DNA of 64,000 bases. Source: Rhizopus arrhizus (lineage: Eukaryota; Mucoromycota; Mucoromycetes; Mucorales; Rhizopodaceae). Positions 1 to 12,302 of this stretch are shown here, in pieces. The position numbers were made by a program, and so were the translations under genes. The stretch's first letter is position 1. Each line of letters starts with the position of its first letter. Below the pieces are notes generated by a model, which was given only the letters and a program-made list of their open reading frames with translations, had not been told where the DNA came from and did no database searches. The stretch is from positions 372,001-436,000 of the forward strand of contig JAKZZE010000019.1 in the NCBI GenBank assembly GCA_024220505.1. The letters run 5' to 3'.

Positions 1-1220
1 TCCGTTTCTAAGTCATCCATTTCATAATAATCGTAGCTTGCATGTTGCTTTGCTCTCTACCGATTGTAGTTTAATAAAAGTTACCAATATGATTTATTTT
101 TTCTTACGCTTTGATTACTGTAAAGTAAACTCTTTATGTTGTTCGGGTCTATTGCTTGAGGCTCCTCTAACATAGTGCTACTCTTAAATAATTAAAGAAA
201 AAAAAGGAGGAAAAGGAGAGATACTTCGACATCTCAATTTTAGCGGAATCAAAAAATATGTTCAACTGTAGAACTAAATATGATCTTTTAAGAGCATAGC
301 TACTCGTGAAATATGTTAATTTGCGATTATATAATGGCTAATAAAGAGAATTGACTTCATCAAATATATATGATTATTCAAGATGAACTTTATCACTTGA
401 AAACAGTAAGCTTTTTATTATTTCTATGCAAAAAAAAGAAAGAAAAAAAAAAAAAAACTAGTATGAAACACCTATAGATGTTCAATTAGGTACAATAATA
501 AATGTGCTCTCTATATTTTCTTTTGAGGTGAGGCTGCAGCACCATTTATTTTTTTGCTAATTAAAAATAATATATACTGACCTACGAGAAGCTCCTGCAG
601 ACATCTAAGAATTGTTAGTTGAAAATTCTTGAGCAGATCCGACAATATATCTACCTAACTCGTCTATGTTACAGAGCTGATATCCTCTTACGCAACTTCA
701 CTATACCCTATACTTACAATGGTCACTTAAAATAGAAAAAATTTCACTTGAAACATAACCCCTATGACAGTATATAACCAAATGACTACTGAAATTCAAG
801 TAAGGGGCATTAAGGGTATGCTTTTCTTCTAATGTATTTGATACATCCAGGCACAGACTCTATTCACTAATTATCTTTTATCACAATGTTCTTAGTTTGA
901 TCAACGGGTCCTTTATTAATTGTCTTTGTGGTTGACTTATTTACAATACTGTGATCATTTTTGGCCATCCTTGTAGCAAAGATAAGCAACTGTCGTTGAT
1001 CCTTCATTTGGATTCTAGAACTAGTTTAGCTATGACTTCATCACCTTTTTGTAACTTGCTGATTCAACATTGTCATTGTGGATTTGTCCTAATCTGAGCT
1101 CAAATTTCATGCCAAAATTTTCTACAATCATCTAAAAAAAACTTTAGCAATGTAGTACCTGTTTCCTCTTTTCTCTCACTCTTTTTCCCCTTCTTTTTTT
1201 AATACACATTAATCATATTT
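1..1220. other. Intergenic, no gene recognised
   Basis: AT-rich sequence with several A-runs and stops in all frames. I see no reading frame with family motifs. The last part presumably carries the promoter of the CAF-1 gene that follows; a pyrimidine-rich stretch lies just before its start codon. Confidence 0.5.
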
Positions 1221-3983
1221 ATGATAGAACAAGTCATTCAATCTCAATCGATGGAAATAGACATTGAACAGCATTCTGTTCCAATTAATGATCTTTCAGA
1301 ACAATTGAAAACTTGCAATGGTATTTGCATTTATGTACATGTTCATTAGATCCTAGTTTGATTAAAAGCACTGTTTAATAGTTCAATGCTCAGAAACTGA
1401 AAACATAACACCTAAGAAATCTTGCGTGTATTTAAAGAATGGAAAACTTGATTTTCAGGAACCTAAATTAAGACCCGAGAATCATCCCTTACTAGCAGAA
1501 AGTAAAGTAAAAGAGGAAAAAATCAAAGCAAAATATTTATTTACGTATTTTTCGCTACATAAGGAATTATGTATTTTCGAGACTTTCGACAAAAAGTAGA
1601 AGCTAATGCAGAATTACATAAAATGCCTTTAGAGATACCACCTGCTTACTTTGATCTTATTGCCTCAATTGTGCAAGACAGGTATATGTGATGACATAAA
1701 CCGTAACATGAAAAAAGTTTTATTCATATGTTTGCAGCGAAGAATCACTCTACGCTTTAGCTAGCCGCATCAACGACCTGTTGTCACCTTTCTTAAGAGC
1801 TGAGAAATGTAAAATAGCATACCAAAGCAAAATATATCTAGAATAGGATTAATAATCGTCTCTGGTAGTGTCGCATATGTTTGAAGTTGCTATACAGAAG
1901 GCTATAAAGCAAGTAGCAACTCCTGTAAAATACGGTTTATCCGAAGAAGTATACGCATCGATCGAGCATACATCAGAAAAAATACCTTGGGTAAAAACTT
2001 CATTGGATACATTCACTCTTTAGAAGCAATTTTTAACGGAAAAAAATACATATAGCATTTACACATTACTCGTTGGGAAGTGGAAAATTTGAATTTTTTT
2101 CCACCTGACATGCAACAAGTTGTACAGTTAAGAAGACAGCAAAGAACTGAAATGAGCGATAATGTATCAAATTATATTAAACAGCTGGATTCAGCAGAAA
2201 GTGTAGCACTTGTAACTACAAAACATCGCAAAAACCATAATGTAAGACATGTACATATTTATTGATGAAAAAGTATTAACTTTTTTACTACACAAGCTTG
2301 ATGACAAGTTTTCAGCTAAAAATGAAGAAGAAAAGAGGCAGCGTGAAGAAGAACGAAAACAGAAAGAGGAGGAGAAAAAGCAACGTGATGAAGAAAAGAG
2401 GCAGCGTGAGGAAGAGAAGAGGCAACGTGAAGAAGAAAAAAGAAAAAAGCGTGAGGAGGAGAAAAAATTAAAGGAGGAGCAAAAAAGGAAACGCGAGGAT
2501 GAGAAAAAGAAAAAGGAGCAGGTAAAAAACAAACTTTAATATTTGCTTTTCCTAGTTACTCAAATCGTGCTTTGATTGTCTGTCTAGTCTCAATTGCGCC
2601 TTACTGCTCTATTTACAAAAGCACCACCGGCTGAGCTTAATGTTGTCAATGCAGAAAAAGTAGCTGAACCATCAATTCCTACTTTATTTCCTCCATTTTA
2701 CGTTAAAGAGAATGTTACTTTAGTCGACGGACTGACGCGTAATTGGTTACCATCTCCAAACAGTATTGATGATTTTATAACAAGTATAAAGTCCTCCTCA
2801 ACTACAATTGATTTAGCCACGTTTTTGTCGGAACTCTCACCAGAAGCAAAACAAAGAAGAGGCGTTTCTTCCAGCATAGACATCCGTACCTTACTATTGC
2901 CAGGCTCCGCAAATATATTGAATTCACCCAATACGCGAATGGCTCTTCGTATGAAGTTACTGCAGTTTACAGAAGATGTACGACCTGCCTATTATGGAAC
3001 ATTTACACAAAAAAGCGATATTATTACAAGCCGAACTCCCTTTGCCTTGGATACTAGCAAACTAGATTATGATGTCGATAGTGAAGCAGAATGGGAACCC
3101 GAAGGTGAAGGCGAAGAAATTCATAGTGGAGACGAAGATGAAGATGACGCAGCAGACATTATTGATCCCGAAGATGTAATTCAAATTATTAATTTATTTA
3201 AAACATAATCCTTACTAGTAGTGTCTTATATACAGTCTGGCTGGCTAGTCCCTGAAGGGTACTTATCCGACAATGAGGGTGTAGAAGGAGAGCATGATGA
3301 ATCAAATAGACCATCTATCCGTTTACCAAATTCATCCAAGAGGACTATGATACGCAAAGTAGTGTTAGGTCCTTTCTTTGAAAGAGAAACAGAAGAGGAC
3401 GAATTAGTGAAGCCATTTTCAACAAATTTTTTGATCGGTAAAGAAAAGACAAATTGAATTGTAAACAGGGAAAGCTAATCTTGAACATTACAGATGTCTC
3501 TAATGAAGGATTTGACCCCTTTTTTGAGGAATCTCCTCGCAAAAACACTGCCCCTATTATCACTGCACTTACTTCCAATAATAACACTTTGGCAGAAGGC
3601 ACAGGTGCACCAGCATTTACACCTATATCATTACAAAATAATCATCAAAAGAGCGAATTTACAGAGGAACACAAAAATGCTCTGATAAACGTAGATATAT
3701 TTATAACTTTCTAAATGAGATACATACTAAAAATAAAATACATAGGTTATTAACGAAAATTCATCTGAATCAATTCCAAACATTATTTCTGAAGCGAAAG
3801 CCAACTTTGTATTAAAAGATGTTTCCAAAAGACAGTTAGAGGCTAAACTAAAAGATTTTGCAGTAAAAGAAAAGCGAGGATCAGACACAGTAAGTTGTAA
3901 AAAGTGTAACTAATGGAACTCTTTCGCTCAATTTATTTGAATAATAGAAAGCAACCTGGTATATAAAAAAAAGCCAGCCTTGA
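1221..3983 (+). CDS. Chromatin assembly factor 1 large subunit (CAF-1 p150/Cac1-like)
   Basis: Histone chaperone subunit that deposits H3-H4 on newly replicated DNA in the nucleus. Twelve exons assemble in frame: 1221-1320, 1382-1501, 1564-1681, 1738-1808, 1869-1990, 2056-2241, 2297-2521, 2588-3175, 3236-3437, 3494-3690, 3746-3889, 3948-3983, giving about 702 residues. Diagnostic features in order are a long charged Lys/Glu/Arg helix (the KER region, exon 7), then SQLRLTALF, the CAF-1 p150 block around KLLQFTEDVRPAYYGTF, an acidic segment with YDVDSEAEWEPE, then SGWLVPEGYLS, and a C-terminal KATWYIKK typical of the winged-helix end. Order and spacing match the family. The first four exons are the least certain because they carry no strong motif. 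The neighbouring DNA downstream is mobile-element debris. Confidence 0.88.
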
Positions 3984-4493
3984 AAGCGCTTATAAATAAA
4001 GAACCAAAGTCACTAGGCATATTTATAGATACCTTTATTATCATTTTATAAAAATGTACTTAGTGTCTTGCTGTATTTTAAACAGTTCCTTGTCTATTGC
4101 CTTATGATACGATGTCTCTAGTCAATTAATATGCATAAACAATGTAACCTTGAATGATGTCCATCAATATAGTTTGTAATAGCTATACATTTAAACCAGA
4201 TATTTTATTTATAGGCTTAAATGAGCACGCGGTGTTTCAAGACACCATAATTGCCCAAGCCAGACCAAATAAGATGTAAAAGAAGCTAAAAAATCCTTTA
4301 TAGGAGCAAGGGCAAAAAGAAAGAAAGAAGAAAGTGAATGAGTAAGAAGGGAAAGACGTGTCATAGACATCAGTGTGAGCTGGAGCAATATTTGCCCGAG
4401 GTGAGTTGACAATGTAATCTGATCTCTTTATATGAAGTAGGTAGTTAGGTTCATAAAGGATGGTATAAGCAATTGGATGAACATGTTGGGTAT
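3984..4493. other. Non-coding stretch, possible relic sequence
   Basis: No intact gene. Short coding-like fragments can be read on either strand around 4200-4420, but stops interrupt all of them and none resembles a family I recognise. The stretch adjoins a decayed Fanzor element, so older mobile-element debris is a reasonable but unproven reading. Confidence 0.35.
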
Positions 4494-4919
4494 TTATCCA
4501 TAGAGTCTATACATGGTCAAGGATATGTCCTGTGCGGTACTTGTACGGGAGGGGGCAAGATCATACGACGCTAGGCCTTCGAGGTCAATAAGGCCAGACT
4601 GGACAAAGAAGTTGGCAACAGCATTGCAAATGGGAGTCCTGAATCGCCGGAGGGCGACACAGATTCTATGAAGGAACGCTTTGCAAGCATGTTGTACTTT
4701 GCGGTCAATAGGTTCATTAACGAGAGTAGGATCGTGAATGGGTGGTTGATCTAAAGGATCGAAATCGTCACGGACTGTGATGTTGAATTTGCTCAATTGT
4801 GAACGGAACTCAGTTTTATAACCAATGTAGATAAGGAAGTTGACCAAATTTCTATCTAAATAATGAATATCCAGAATTCGATGGGTATTAATGTGTAATC
4901 TGCGGGGGTTGGAGCGCAA
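4494..4919 (-). CDS. Unrecognised 141-residue open frame
   Basis: An uninterrupted frame of 141 codons in a locally GC-richer patch, unlike the AT-rich surroundings. The product is arginine- and leucine-rich, with segments such as RRLHINTHRILDIHY and RDDFDPLDQPPIHDP that look like real protein rather than random translation. I cannot name a family. It lies about 200 bp from, and divergent to, the Fanzor relic, so it may be the end of another mobile-element protein or a captured fragment. There is no signal peptide and no membrane segment. Confidence 0.3.
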   Translation of the reverse strand: MRSNPRRLHINTHRILDIHYLDRNLVNFLIYIGYKTEFRSQLSKFNITVRDDFDPLDQPPIHDPTLVNEPIDRKVQHACKAFLHRICVALRRFRTPICNAVANFFVQSGLIDLEGLASYDLAPSRTSTAQDISLTMYRLYG

Positions 4920-6117
4920 TTATTGTAGAGGGTGGCGGTGTCGCGCAGCTACATGAATGAGCTTAAAGCCTGTTGGTTCAGCAGGTGAAGAAAATTGCCT
5001 GGCAATAGCGGTCAGGCTAGGTTAGGAATTATTGCATTTAGGCTTAGCAATCTTAGAAAGAGGAGTGGAGGCGTTGTTAGGCGATAGGGGACGCTTAGAA
5101 GGGGTAGGAAGGTTACGAGGAGGAAAATGTACACTGCTTATATCAATAATATGGGAGCTTATTTCGACAATCATTTTCGTCGAGCAATCAATTCTTTACT
5201 ACAAATTCGTCAAAGAAGAATAGACTTGATTAGACAGAGGCAAGAAGAAGGCATGGACAACGAAGCAATCTCCAATGAAATATATGAACAAATCACACTT
5301 CTGGCAAGACAATTCAAGGAAATTTTAGCTTCAAGAATTGTTGATCCATCCTCTATCAAACTTCCTTTTCAAGATCCTATTTACACCCAAGCTTTGCAAA
5401 GATTAACACCCATCTTGACTTTGTATCCCGTTCAATATACATTCGAACAAAACAATATTTATTATGATGCCAAAGCTAACCCATGTGAGCATACGATGGC
5501 CTTCCATCAGCTTGCTCGCTTATTTGAAACTCTCAGATTACCTATTTTCAATTGTTTTCCTCTTCGCAGAACTCAGATACCTAACTATACAATAATTGAT
5601 AGTAAAATTTTTGTCAAAGTATTCTTGAACGTCGGTGGATTAATGGAATTAATAAAATGAACCTCTGGGCCGAAATAATTGATATGAATTCTGCAGCTTT
5701 GAAACCACAAGAACTTGGTGTGCTTCGATTTCGTGGAACAATCCAGACAGAAGGTGTGGGTGTCACAGTCCTTAAAAAAAGACAGGATAGAAAGTATTGA
5801 TGTATTGGACTTCAAAATACTTTTGTAGAGCTTGAGGTTTACATAACAGGTCTTAATGCACAGCAACATGAAGAAATTACTGATTGCTGTGTTACTATTG
5901 ACCCAGAAAGACGAAACCTTTTATACTATGTACATGAAAATTATACTGCTGATGCACCACGCACATATAGACATACCAAGTCTTGCCAAGGTAAGATGGA
6001 AAAAGCAAAGAAGTATCGTCGAATCTGTGAAGCCGTTAAACCACAAGAAGTACAAAATACTGAAGATACTCCTGTAAATTTTCGATCTTTGGATCTACAA
6101 GCTTTTGAAGAATAACT

Positions 6118-6131
6118 TAGAACCCTGTAAT
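6118..6131 (+). repeat. 14-bp direct repeat, copy 1 (inside the Fanzor relic)
   Basis: TAGAACCCTGTAAT occurs here and again at 6848-6861, where it spans the last codons and stop of the Fanzor relic. Both copies are exact. Meaning unknown: internal duplication, or a trace of a boundary or target sequence. Confidence 0.6.
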
Positions 6132-6574
6132 GCTTACTGAGTTGTTACAAAGACATTACACTGAAACTACAACTAATTATTTACCTACTCATCCCTTGCA
6201 TCGAAAATTGAAACTATCCAAGTGCATTAGAAGGCAGAAAGCTAGCGAGGATATAGTTGCCAAATTGAAGAGCAAGTTTGGAAACGATGCTATTTTTGCT
6301 ATGGATAACTATTCTGCTCCAAATATCCGATATCAAGAATCTGTGAGAGGAGTCGGATTCAGAAGGCTGCTGAAGAACATGGATTCTTGGTGTATTTGAT
6401 TGATAAGTTTCGAACAAATCAATGCTGATCCTCTTGTGAACATCGTAGTCTGACAACCTTCAAGAGAATTCCGAATCCACGACCATATCAAAGACAAAGT
6501 AATCATGAAGTTATTTGTCATGGTTTACTTAGGCAATCAAACACTTTGATCAATAATTATTAAAATTGTTCACT

Positions 6575-6576
<2 letters not shown>

Positions 6577-6607
<31 letters not shown>
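6577..6607 (+). repeat. Poly-T tract (31 T)
   Basis: Uninterrupted run of 31 T within the probable intron of the Fanzor relic, just upstream of a TCTTAG acceptor-like site. It may be an expanded polypyrimidine tract. Confidence 0.9.
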
Positions 6608-6609
<2 letters not shown>

Positions 6610-6847
6610 CTCTTAGATGTACAAATCAAAATTGCAAAGTGACCGTGTAAAATATTTCAGGCATTGAAGAGTTTCGTGAACGTTTATGGAATCGGGATTT
6701 GGTAGCATGCCTAAATATGAGTTATATCGCTTGCAATCTTCGATTAAATGATGAAATATTAGAGAGGTTTCAGCATGCTGAGGCTGAAAGAAGAGACCCG
6801 ACTAGAAGAAGAAGCTCTGAAGAGAACGAAGAACGATGGGTTTTACC

Positions 6848-6861
6848 TAGAACCCTGTAAT
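6848..6861 (+). repeat. 14-bp direct repeat, copy 2 (end of the Fanzor relic)
   Basis: Second exact copy of TAGAACCCTGTAAT, 730 bp after the first. It contains the terminal stop codon of the relic reading frame. Confidence 0.6.
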
Positions 6862-7263
6862 TTCCAGCACAGTTATCGCTGTGTTACTCTAGGTGCACTT
6901 TGGTAAGCTTGGACTTAATTTACTTTTCTTATTATTGGTAAGCTTTATATTGATATACTATCTATTTTCTACCTACTAATTTTTTTCTTTTATTATATGT
7001 ACTCATTATTGCTATTATTCTTATTCTATCTTTTTCACCAACTTTTCTTCTACTTTTGCTCAAAATTTTTTCCTGCTTCTACGAATTTTTTTCTCAAAAG
7101 TATACCAATAATTTCGGAATAAAGTGTACACTATAGATTATTAAACACAACATATAGAAGCAACTGTACTTTTTAATATAAGAATAAAAAATTAAGAATA
7201 CAAATAACGTACTTTGAAAGCGTCTAAATATAATTTTATTATTAAAGGCATGTAGGCAAATAT
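6862..7263. other. Intergenic, 3' flank of the phospholipase gene
   Basis: AT-rich, with no reading frame of interest. It presumably holds the 3' untranslated region of the minus-strand phospholipase gene and the right flank of the Fanzor relic. Confidence 0.5.
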
Positions 7264-8855
7264 TTAAGCAGCAGTAGGGAATCTATCATTTTCTGTAGGG
7301 CAATAGATCTATTAAGCAAACTCGGTTATAATTATTATTGGATATTAATATGAAAAATTTGCTGACCTTGAGGTTCTCATCAAAATTCATTGTAGATGGC
7401 TTTTTATCCTTGCTTTTGAACATTTGATTCCAAAAGTTCTATACGGACTCATATTAAATAAACATGGATTTAATGAAGAGTATATTTTACCTTAGCAATC
7501 CACTGATGTCCCTTCAAACTGGGATGGAAGCAATCAATATTACTAATTGAAACGTGTTAAAGGCATCTCGTATGATTTTTCGATATACATACCTGATAGC
7601 ATCAATTGGGAAAGTCAAAGCATCAATTGGAGCAGGACTATACATAACAGCGAAGGTTCCCCCAGGCTTTCCGGCGTACTTTGAGGCGATCTTCTCTAAC
7701 TGTTTGTTGTATGCATCAGAAGCAATATCCATAGCTTTTAAGCCTTCCTCTGTCTTTCCACAGACACATTCTACATCATTTTCCAGCAAACCATTAGGAG
7801 GACAATAATCGTGTTTATTAGCAGTCAAACGAAATACTTTAGAAACCTTAAAAGTTCCAACTACCATATGATGAGATTGCTTATAAGAGATTAATGAACA
7901 TGTCACTTACATAGGTTAACAACAGTACGAGGGATTTCTTTTTGAATACGTTGCAGAGTGGCTTCAACCTTCTTTCCATAAAGTTCTGGAGTTACATATT
8001 TGGAATTTTCGGAAGAGCTACAAGCAGCACATTGGTCGTTACCTATTACAAAATTATGTTAATACAATATTACATACATTAAATTCGCGTAATAAATGCT
8101 TACTTCCAATTTGCATGGTGATCATTTTCCAAGAATTTTCAAATTTGTCGTTACTAGAAAAGTATGATTTCATACCTGTTTAATGTATTTACAAAAAGAG
8201 GCGATCAATATGCAGAAAAAGAGTTCAAGTACAATTGAGCTTACGAGGAATAAGATAGTCAAGCTCATGATCAAGGTTATAGTTAATAGCACCACTTTGA
8301 GCAGCATTTAAATTGTCAATCAAGGGACGATCTATAAAACAATTAGCTGTGCATTCTTTTAATGAATAAAGTATATATTTACAGAAAGCTTTGGGGAATA
8401 AACAGTCCTTTGCGCTGCAGAAGGACATGATATGAGATAAAACAGAAGCACCCTTTACTTTTGGGCTATAATGTTTGATAAAGTTTGCCAAAGTAACTGC
8501 GTCAGTGTCTCCACCAATACCATAACTGTTACCACGGAATTCTAAGATAGAGGAAACATTCAGTATACCAGTTCCATCTGAGCCATGATTAACACCCATC
8601 ATAGCAAAGCCAGCCATAATACTGTAGATAATTATAGTTTAGGATCTATCTTATATACTAAAGCCACCACAGCTTTACGTACCTATCACCAAGAGCAGCA
8701 ACCACGTCTATATCATCTGCGCGAAGGTCAGTTACATCCTTTGCTGGTACTTTACGAGGTGCTAACTTAGGACAATCAGCAATTGACTCAACATTTGCAG
8801 AAACTAAGCTGGCGGCAAGTAGAAAAGGAAGGGCTAGTAACTTGAAGTGAACCAT
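7264..8855 (-). CDS. Secreted GDSL/SGNH phospholipase (phospholipase B1-like)
   Basis: Predicted secreted lipid esterase of the SGNH hydrolase superfamily, closest in motif layout to phospholipase B1-like proteins. The start at 8855 gives a clear signal peptide (MVHFKLLALPFLLAASLVSA). Removing an intron at 8622-8682 joins codons to make ALGDSIMAG, the GDS nucleophile block. IGSNDQC is the GxND block, itself split by an intron after GS. NIDCFHPS supplies the catalytic DxxH near the C-terminus. Further introns fall after FPKAF, DYLIPR, TVVNL and DAIR, near WIAK, and before the final IYCPTEN exon. Cysteines such as ECVCG and CAAC suggest disulphides. The SGNH set appears complete, so the protein is probably active. 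Substrate is inferred from family only. Confidence 0.85.
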
Positions 8856-8937
8856 GGATATTATGTCTTTTTAATGAATGAGTTAAAGAAAGCTTGAAGG
8901 CTTTTTAATAATTAATTGTATTTTATCATTAGATACC

Positions 8938-8945
8938 TTTATATA
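8938..8945 (-). promoter_or_regulatory. TATA box of the phospholipase gene
   Basis: TATATAAA on the minus strand, 83 bp upstream of the start codon, a usual position for a fungal TATA element. No RNA data. Confidence 0.5.
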
Positions 8946-11900
8946 CATTAACAACTGGTGATACAGAGCCAGTAACAAGCGATTAACATAAGTCAGTGTA
9001 TCATTGTAACAACGTAATCGCACTAGCAACATGTTATTTTCACTGGCCGAAAAGTAAATGTTAATCCTGTAGATCTAGCTCCTAGAACAAATTTTAACTG
9101 TATTCTACTAGTGAGTCACACGCTCTTTAATTATATTGGAATCTACTAATAAACTGTCTATATTGTTTCCATGTCAACAATGTATCCACATAGAATTTTA
9201 AATCTGATACCTCACTACTTTCTTTCAAGTGTTACACAATACTATGTCAAACTCAATTTCGCATATCTTGCAGGTTTCGTGTTCAGCGTAGTAATAAAAT
9301 TCTTTCAGCTTGCTGTTTCACTATTCTTTATACTTACATATACAGATATTCCGCTATTTACCAACTATTTTACTCTCGCAAAAGCCATTTCGCGTCAAGA
9401 AATTTTATATGCTCGATTTATGAATATACAATGTGAGGTATAGATCTCAAAATTATAAAAAGCCATTAATGAGATATATAATCAGAGACAAAAGAGGGAG
9501 AGAGGTAAATTGCCATTTGCCTAGGATCCAAGATGTTTCGGATTTCTTATTAAAAATAGATATGTAATACCAATGCTATTAGAAATATGAGCGTCTTTTG
9601 GATAACACTTGCGATCAAGATGTGGTTACTGTCAATGCAAAATGTACTACTATGAATCAAGCTCAGAGAAGCAAATAAAGAGAATATATGGTATAAAATA
9701 TCGTCATTACATTATAGTACAACTTCTTGTGGTATATAATATTCTTAATTTAGTAACGTAACAGAAGATATCAAATACTATTTACATTCAATGAGTCTTA
9801 CCTCTAGGCCATAAGTTAACCAAATTTACCCGAATCCCCATCGTTAAGTTGCAATGTCTGCCTCATTTTTTTTTCACATGATAGTGTAACATTATGTACC
9901 AATATATCTAGGCTAAAATCAGTCAAAGCTAACCAAGAATAAAAAAACAAAATAAAATGTTATTAATCTTCAAACATTTTTGTTTCAAAAGCAAAGACGT
10001 ACTTTTAAGGAAATTGATCATACTGGTCTTATTTTTAGCGCGTAAACAAACGGTAATATAAGCATTTACCTAAGCATTAGCAGAAATTATAAGACATTTA
10101 CCAAATTAAAATATACATAACATACTAATGTATTCACATAAGTAAAAATGAGAAAGAAAATGAAACAGATATCCTTCCTACTGCTATAATTACTAAGTAC
10201 CCCTATATACAAGGCCTCAACTTATCTATGTGCTACTTAGCAAGTCTTATATTATGCCCATTAAAAATATAGCTGTTCTGTTGACTATGAATAATTAAAA
10301 GCATAATGAAACATGAACCTGTGTTACATTACTTTATAGGTTGCCCATTGTACAATTGACGTGACACGATCCCCATATAAAAAATATCCGTCTTTTGACT
10401 TTTGTTTCAGCAAAAGTAGAAAACACTCAGGGTAAATCTTTTTGCGTAACATAAATGAAAGTAAAGTCTTTTTCCTTTTCAAATTTCTTGCGAGACTATG
10501 TATATCAGTTCTAAGACAATGAATTTAATAAAAGCGACCATCTACTGTTGTAGAACAGCAACTGCTTGTAGTTGACATTGATAAATATAAGCTTTAATAC
10601 AAAATCGTAATTAAAATAAAATACAAGTTTATTTAAACAGGGCCATGCAATTAATCCCAATTATAGATGGCACTTGCTAAAATACCTGAAGATCAGAAGA
10701 ACGCTTACAATAGAAGATACCAAACCACTCACTCAATAAGATATAAATTCCTGCTTTGAATTAGAATAGTTTTTACTTAAACTTAAGCTGAAATAAAGAT
10801 TAGTCTCATAAAGTACATACACTTTTTCTCGCTCTTTGTTTCTACCTTTTACCTAATTACCTTAACCATTATACAACACTTATAAGTCAAATATATTATA
10901 TATATTATCTTGCTTTGATATTCCCTTTGATTCAAGACAAGTTATCAGATTAAAAGCATACCCATGGATTTTTGAGCTGAGAAAATTAAGCCTTGCTACA
11001 TGTTATTTTGAATTATGTCTGCCAGTCTTAGCAAATATACTTGTTTTCTACTTCTGCCCTAGTTTTGGACCTACAATAAATCCATTACTTCATTGTATAT
11101 TCTACTTAGGATGCGTGTTATTAAATATGGCAAGTTATACCAAATATGACATCTAATTTTCTCGTGACGAATATACTTGCATTATATGATTGTTATTATG
11201 AAAAACAAGATAACAAAAGTGGAAATAAAAACTTTTCGTTGATTTACACCAATCAGCTTCATATTAACAAGCAAGCTAGAAAATAGATAATCTTTCTTGG
11301 AGTGAACTAAGAAAATGGTTTGTCACTAATGAAATCAAAACAGTTACATCAGTCTTGATATTTTTACATTTTTCTAATGATCTATTTTATCACGTCTATT
11401 AAAGTATGACGAGAGTAAGCTAGCATTTAAAAACGCTTTGGTCTATTCATCTACATCAAGTTTTTAAAATAATGCGCCACCAAAGCTTACTTAGGTTCAA
11501 TTGTAATTATTTTATCTTTAATAATTAGTTCAAGTTAGTCTATCAGGTTTGTTCAGTTGCAAGGAAATGATTTGGATAGAAAATATTTGGGATTTGGACT
11601 ATAATTTGATGGGCATTTTCAGCTTTCTAAAAACGAGAAGATAAAAGTATGAGTGAATCATGCGAGATATCGAATAAAAACTGCTTTAGTATGCATGATC
11701 AGCAATTATAGTATTATTTTGTCAATCTTCCGACCCATGATATATTTTTGCGTCTTTGTGTGGAACATTTTTTTACACAAATGCGATGACTATCTGCATT
11801 TATTATATCCATTATTTTTGCAGCCAGTAGTCAATCAGACGTCAACGCATTGCGTTGCAGACTTTAATTACGTGAAATAAACCTAAGGTTTAACCCGGAC

Positions 11901-12302
11901 AATGATACAACTTGCTCGACAATAGCCAAAATTAATTAAAGCGTAGATTTATAGACGCAATGGCAAGCACCAAAGATCATGGATTACGTATAATAAAACT
12001 ACAGTCATATTATTACACTCAATGACCATTGTTATCTTGAAAAAGAAACTATGATATTGGCCTAAGTTCCTTGCGAATTTTGAGTGTTAGGCAGCCGCTT
12101 TTTTTAAAATCAAAATCGCTTTTCTTTTACTCTTTCTTAAACAAAACCGCTTCTTTTTTAGCTTCGAGCATATATCTATATATTCAAGTTTTTATTTTGA
12201 TATCTCAATCAAGCAATCCTGTTCCATTTTAACTGTAATCACCTCATTTTTTATTAGAAGCTTCAAAGCAATAGATACACGTTTTTTTTTTAAATAGAGA
12301 AC
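8946..12302. other. Gene-poor region of about 3.4 kb
   Basis: Very AT-rich, with stops dense in all six frames. Two short open frames (9171-9443 and 11653-11880, both plus) encode hydrophobic, Phe/Tyr/Ile-rich strings that are typical of AT-rich random sequence. I found no motif, repeat pair, tRNA-like cloverleaf or terminal inverted repeat. Confidence 0.45.

Larger units (their letters stand above)
5127..6860 (+). pseudogene. Decayed Fanzor-like (eukaryotic TnpB homologue) nuclease gene
   Basis: Fanzors are RNA-guided DNA endonucleases of eukaryotic mobile elements, related to bacterial TnpB. Read in shifting frames, the region keeps the family order: a helical N-terminal part (5127-5660); the first RuvC block IDPERRNLLYYVHEN near 5890, with DPE where DPG is usual; the block FAMDNYSAPNIRYQES near 6293-6340; then YLIDKFRTNQC, which opens a zinc ribbon; CHGLLR; CTNQNC; and the last RuvC block LWNRDLVACLNM near 6685-6720. 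It is broken: frame changes near 5657, 6120 and 6390, and stops at 5798, 6113, 6426 (inside the first CxxC) and 6648. Some breaks could be introns; a GC-AG intron of about 85 nt ending near 6616 would join CHGLLR to CTNQNC. No functional protein is expected. Confidence 0.75.

Noticed and set aside
2191..2532. Minus-strand Ser/Phe-rich open frame
   Set aside because: It is the antisense of the Lys/Glu-rich helix of the CAF-1 gene; low-complexity shadow.
9171..9443. 90-codon hydrophobic plus-strand frame that could be read as a membrane protein
   Set aside because: Phe/Ile/Tyr composition expected of AT-rich random DNA, no splice partners and no motif.
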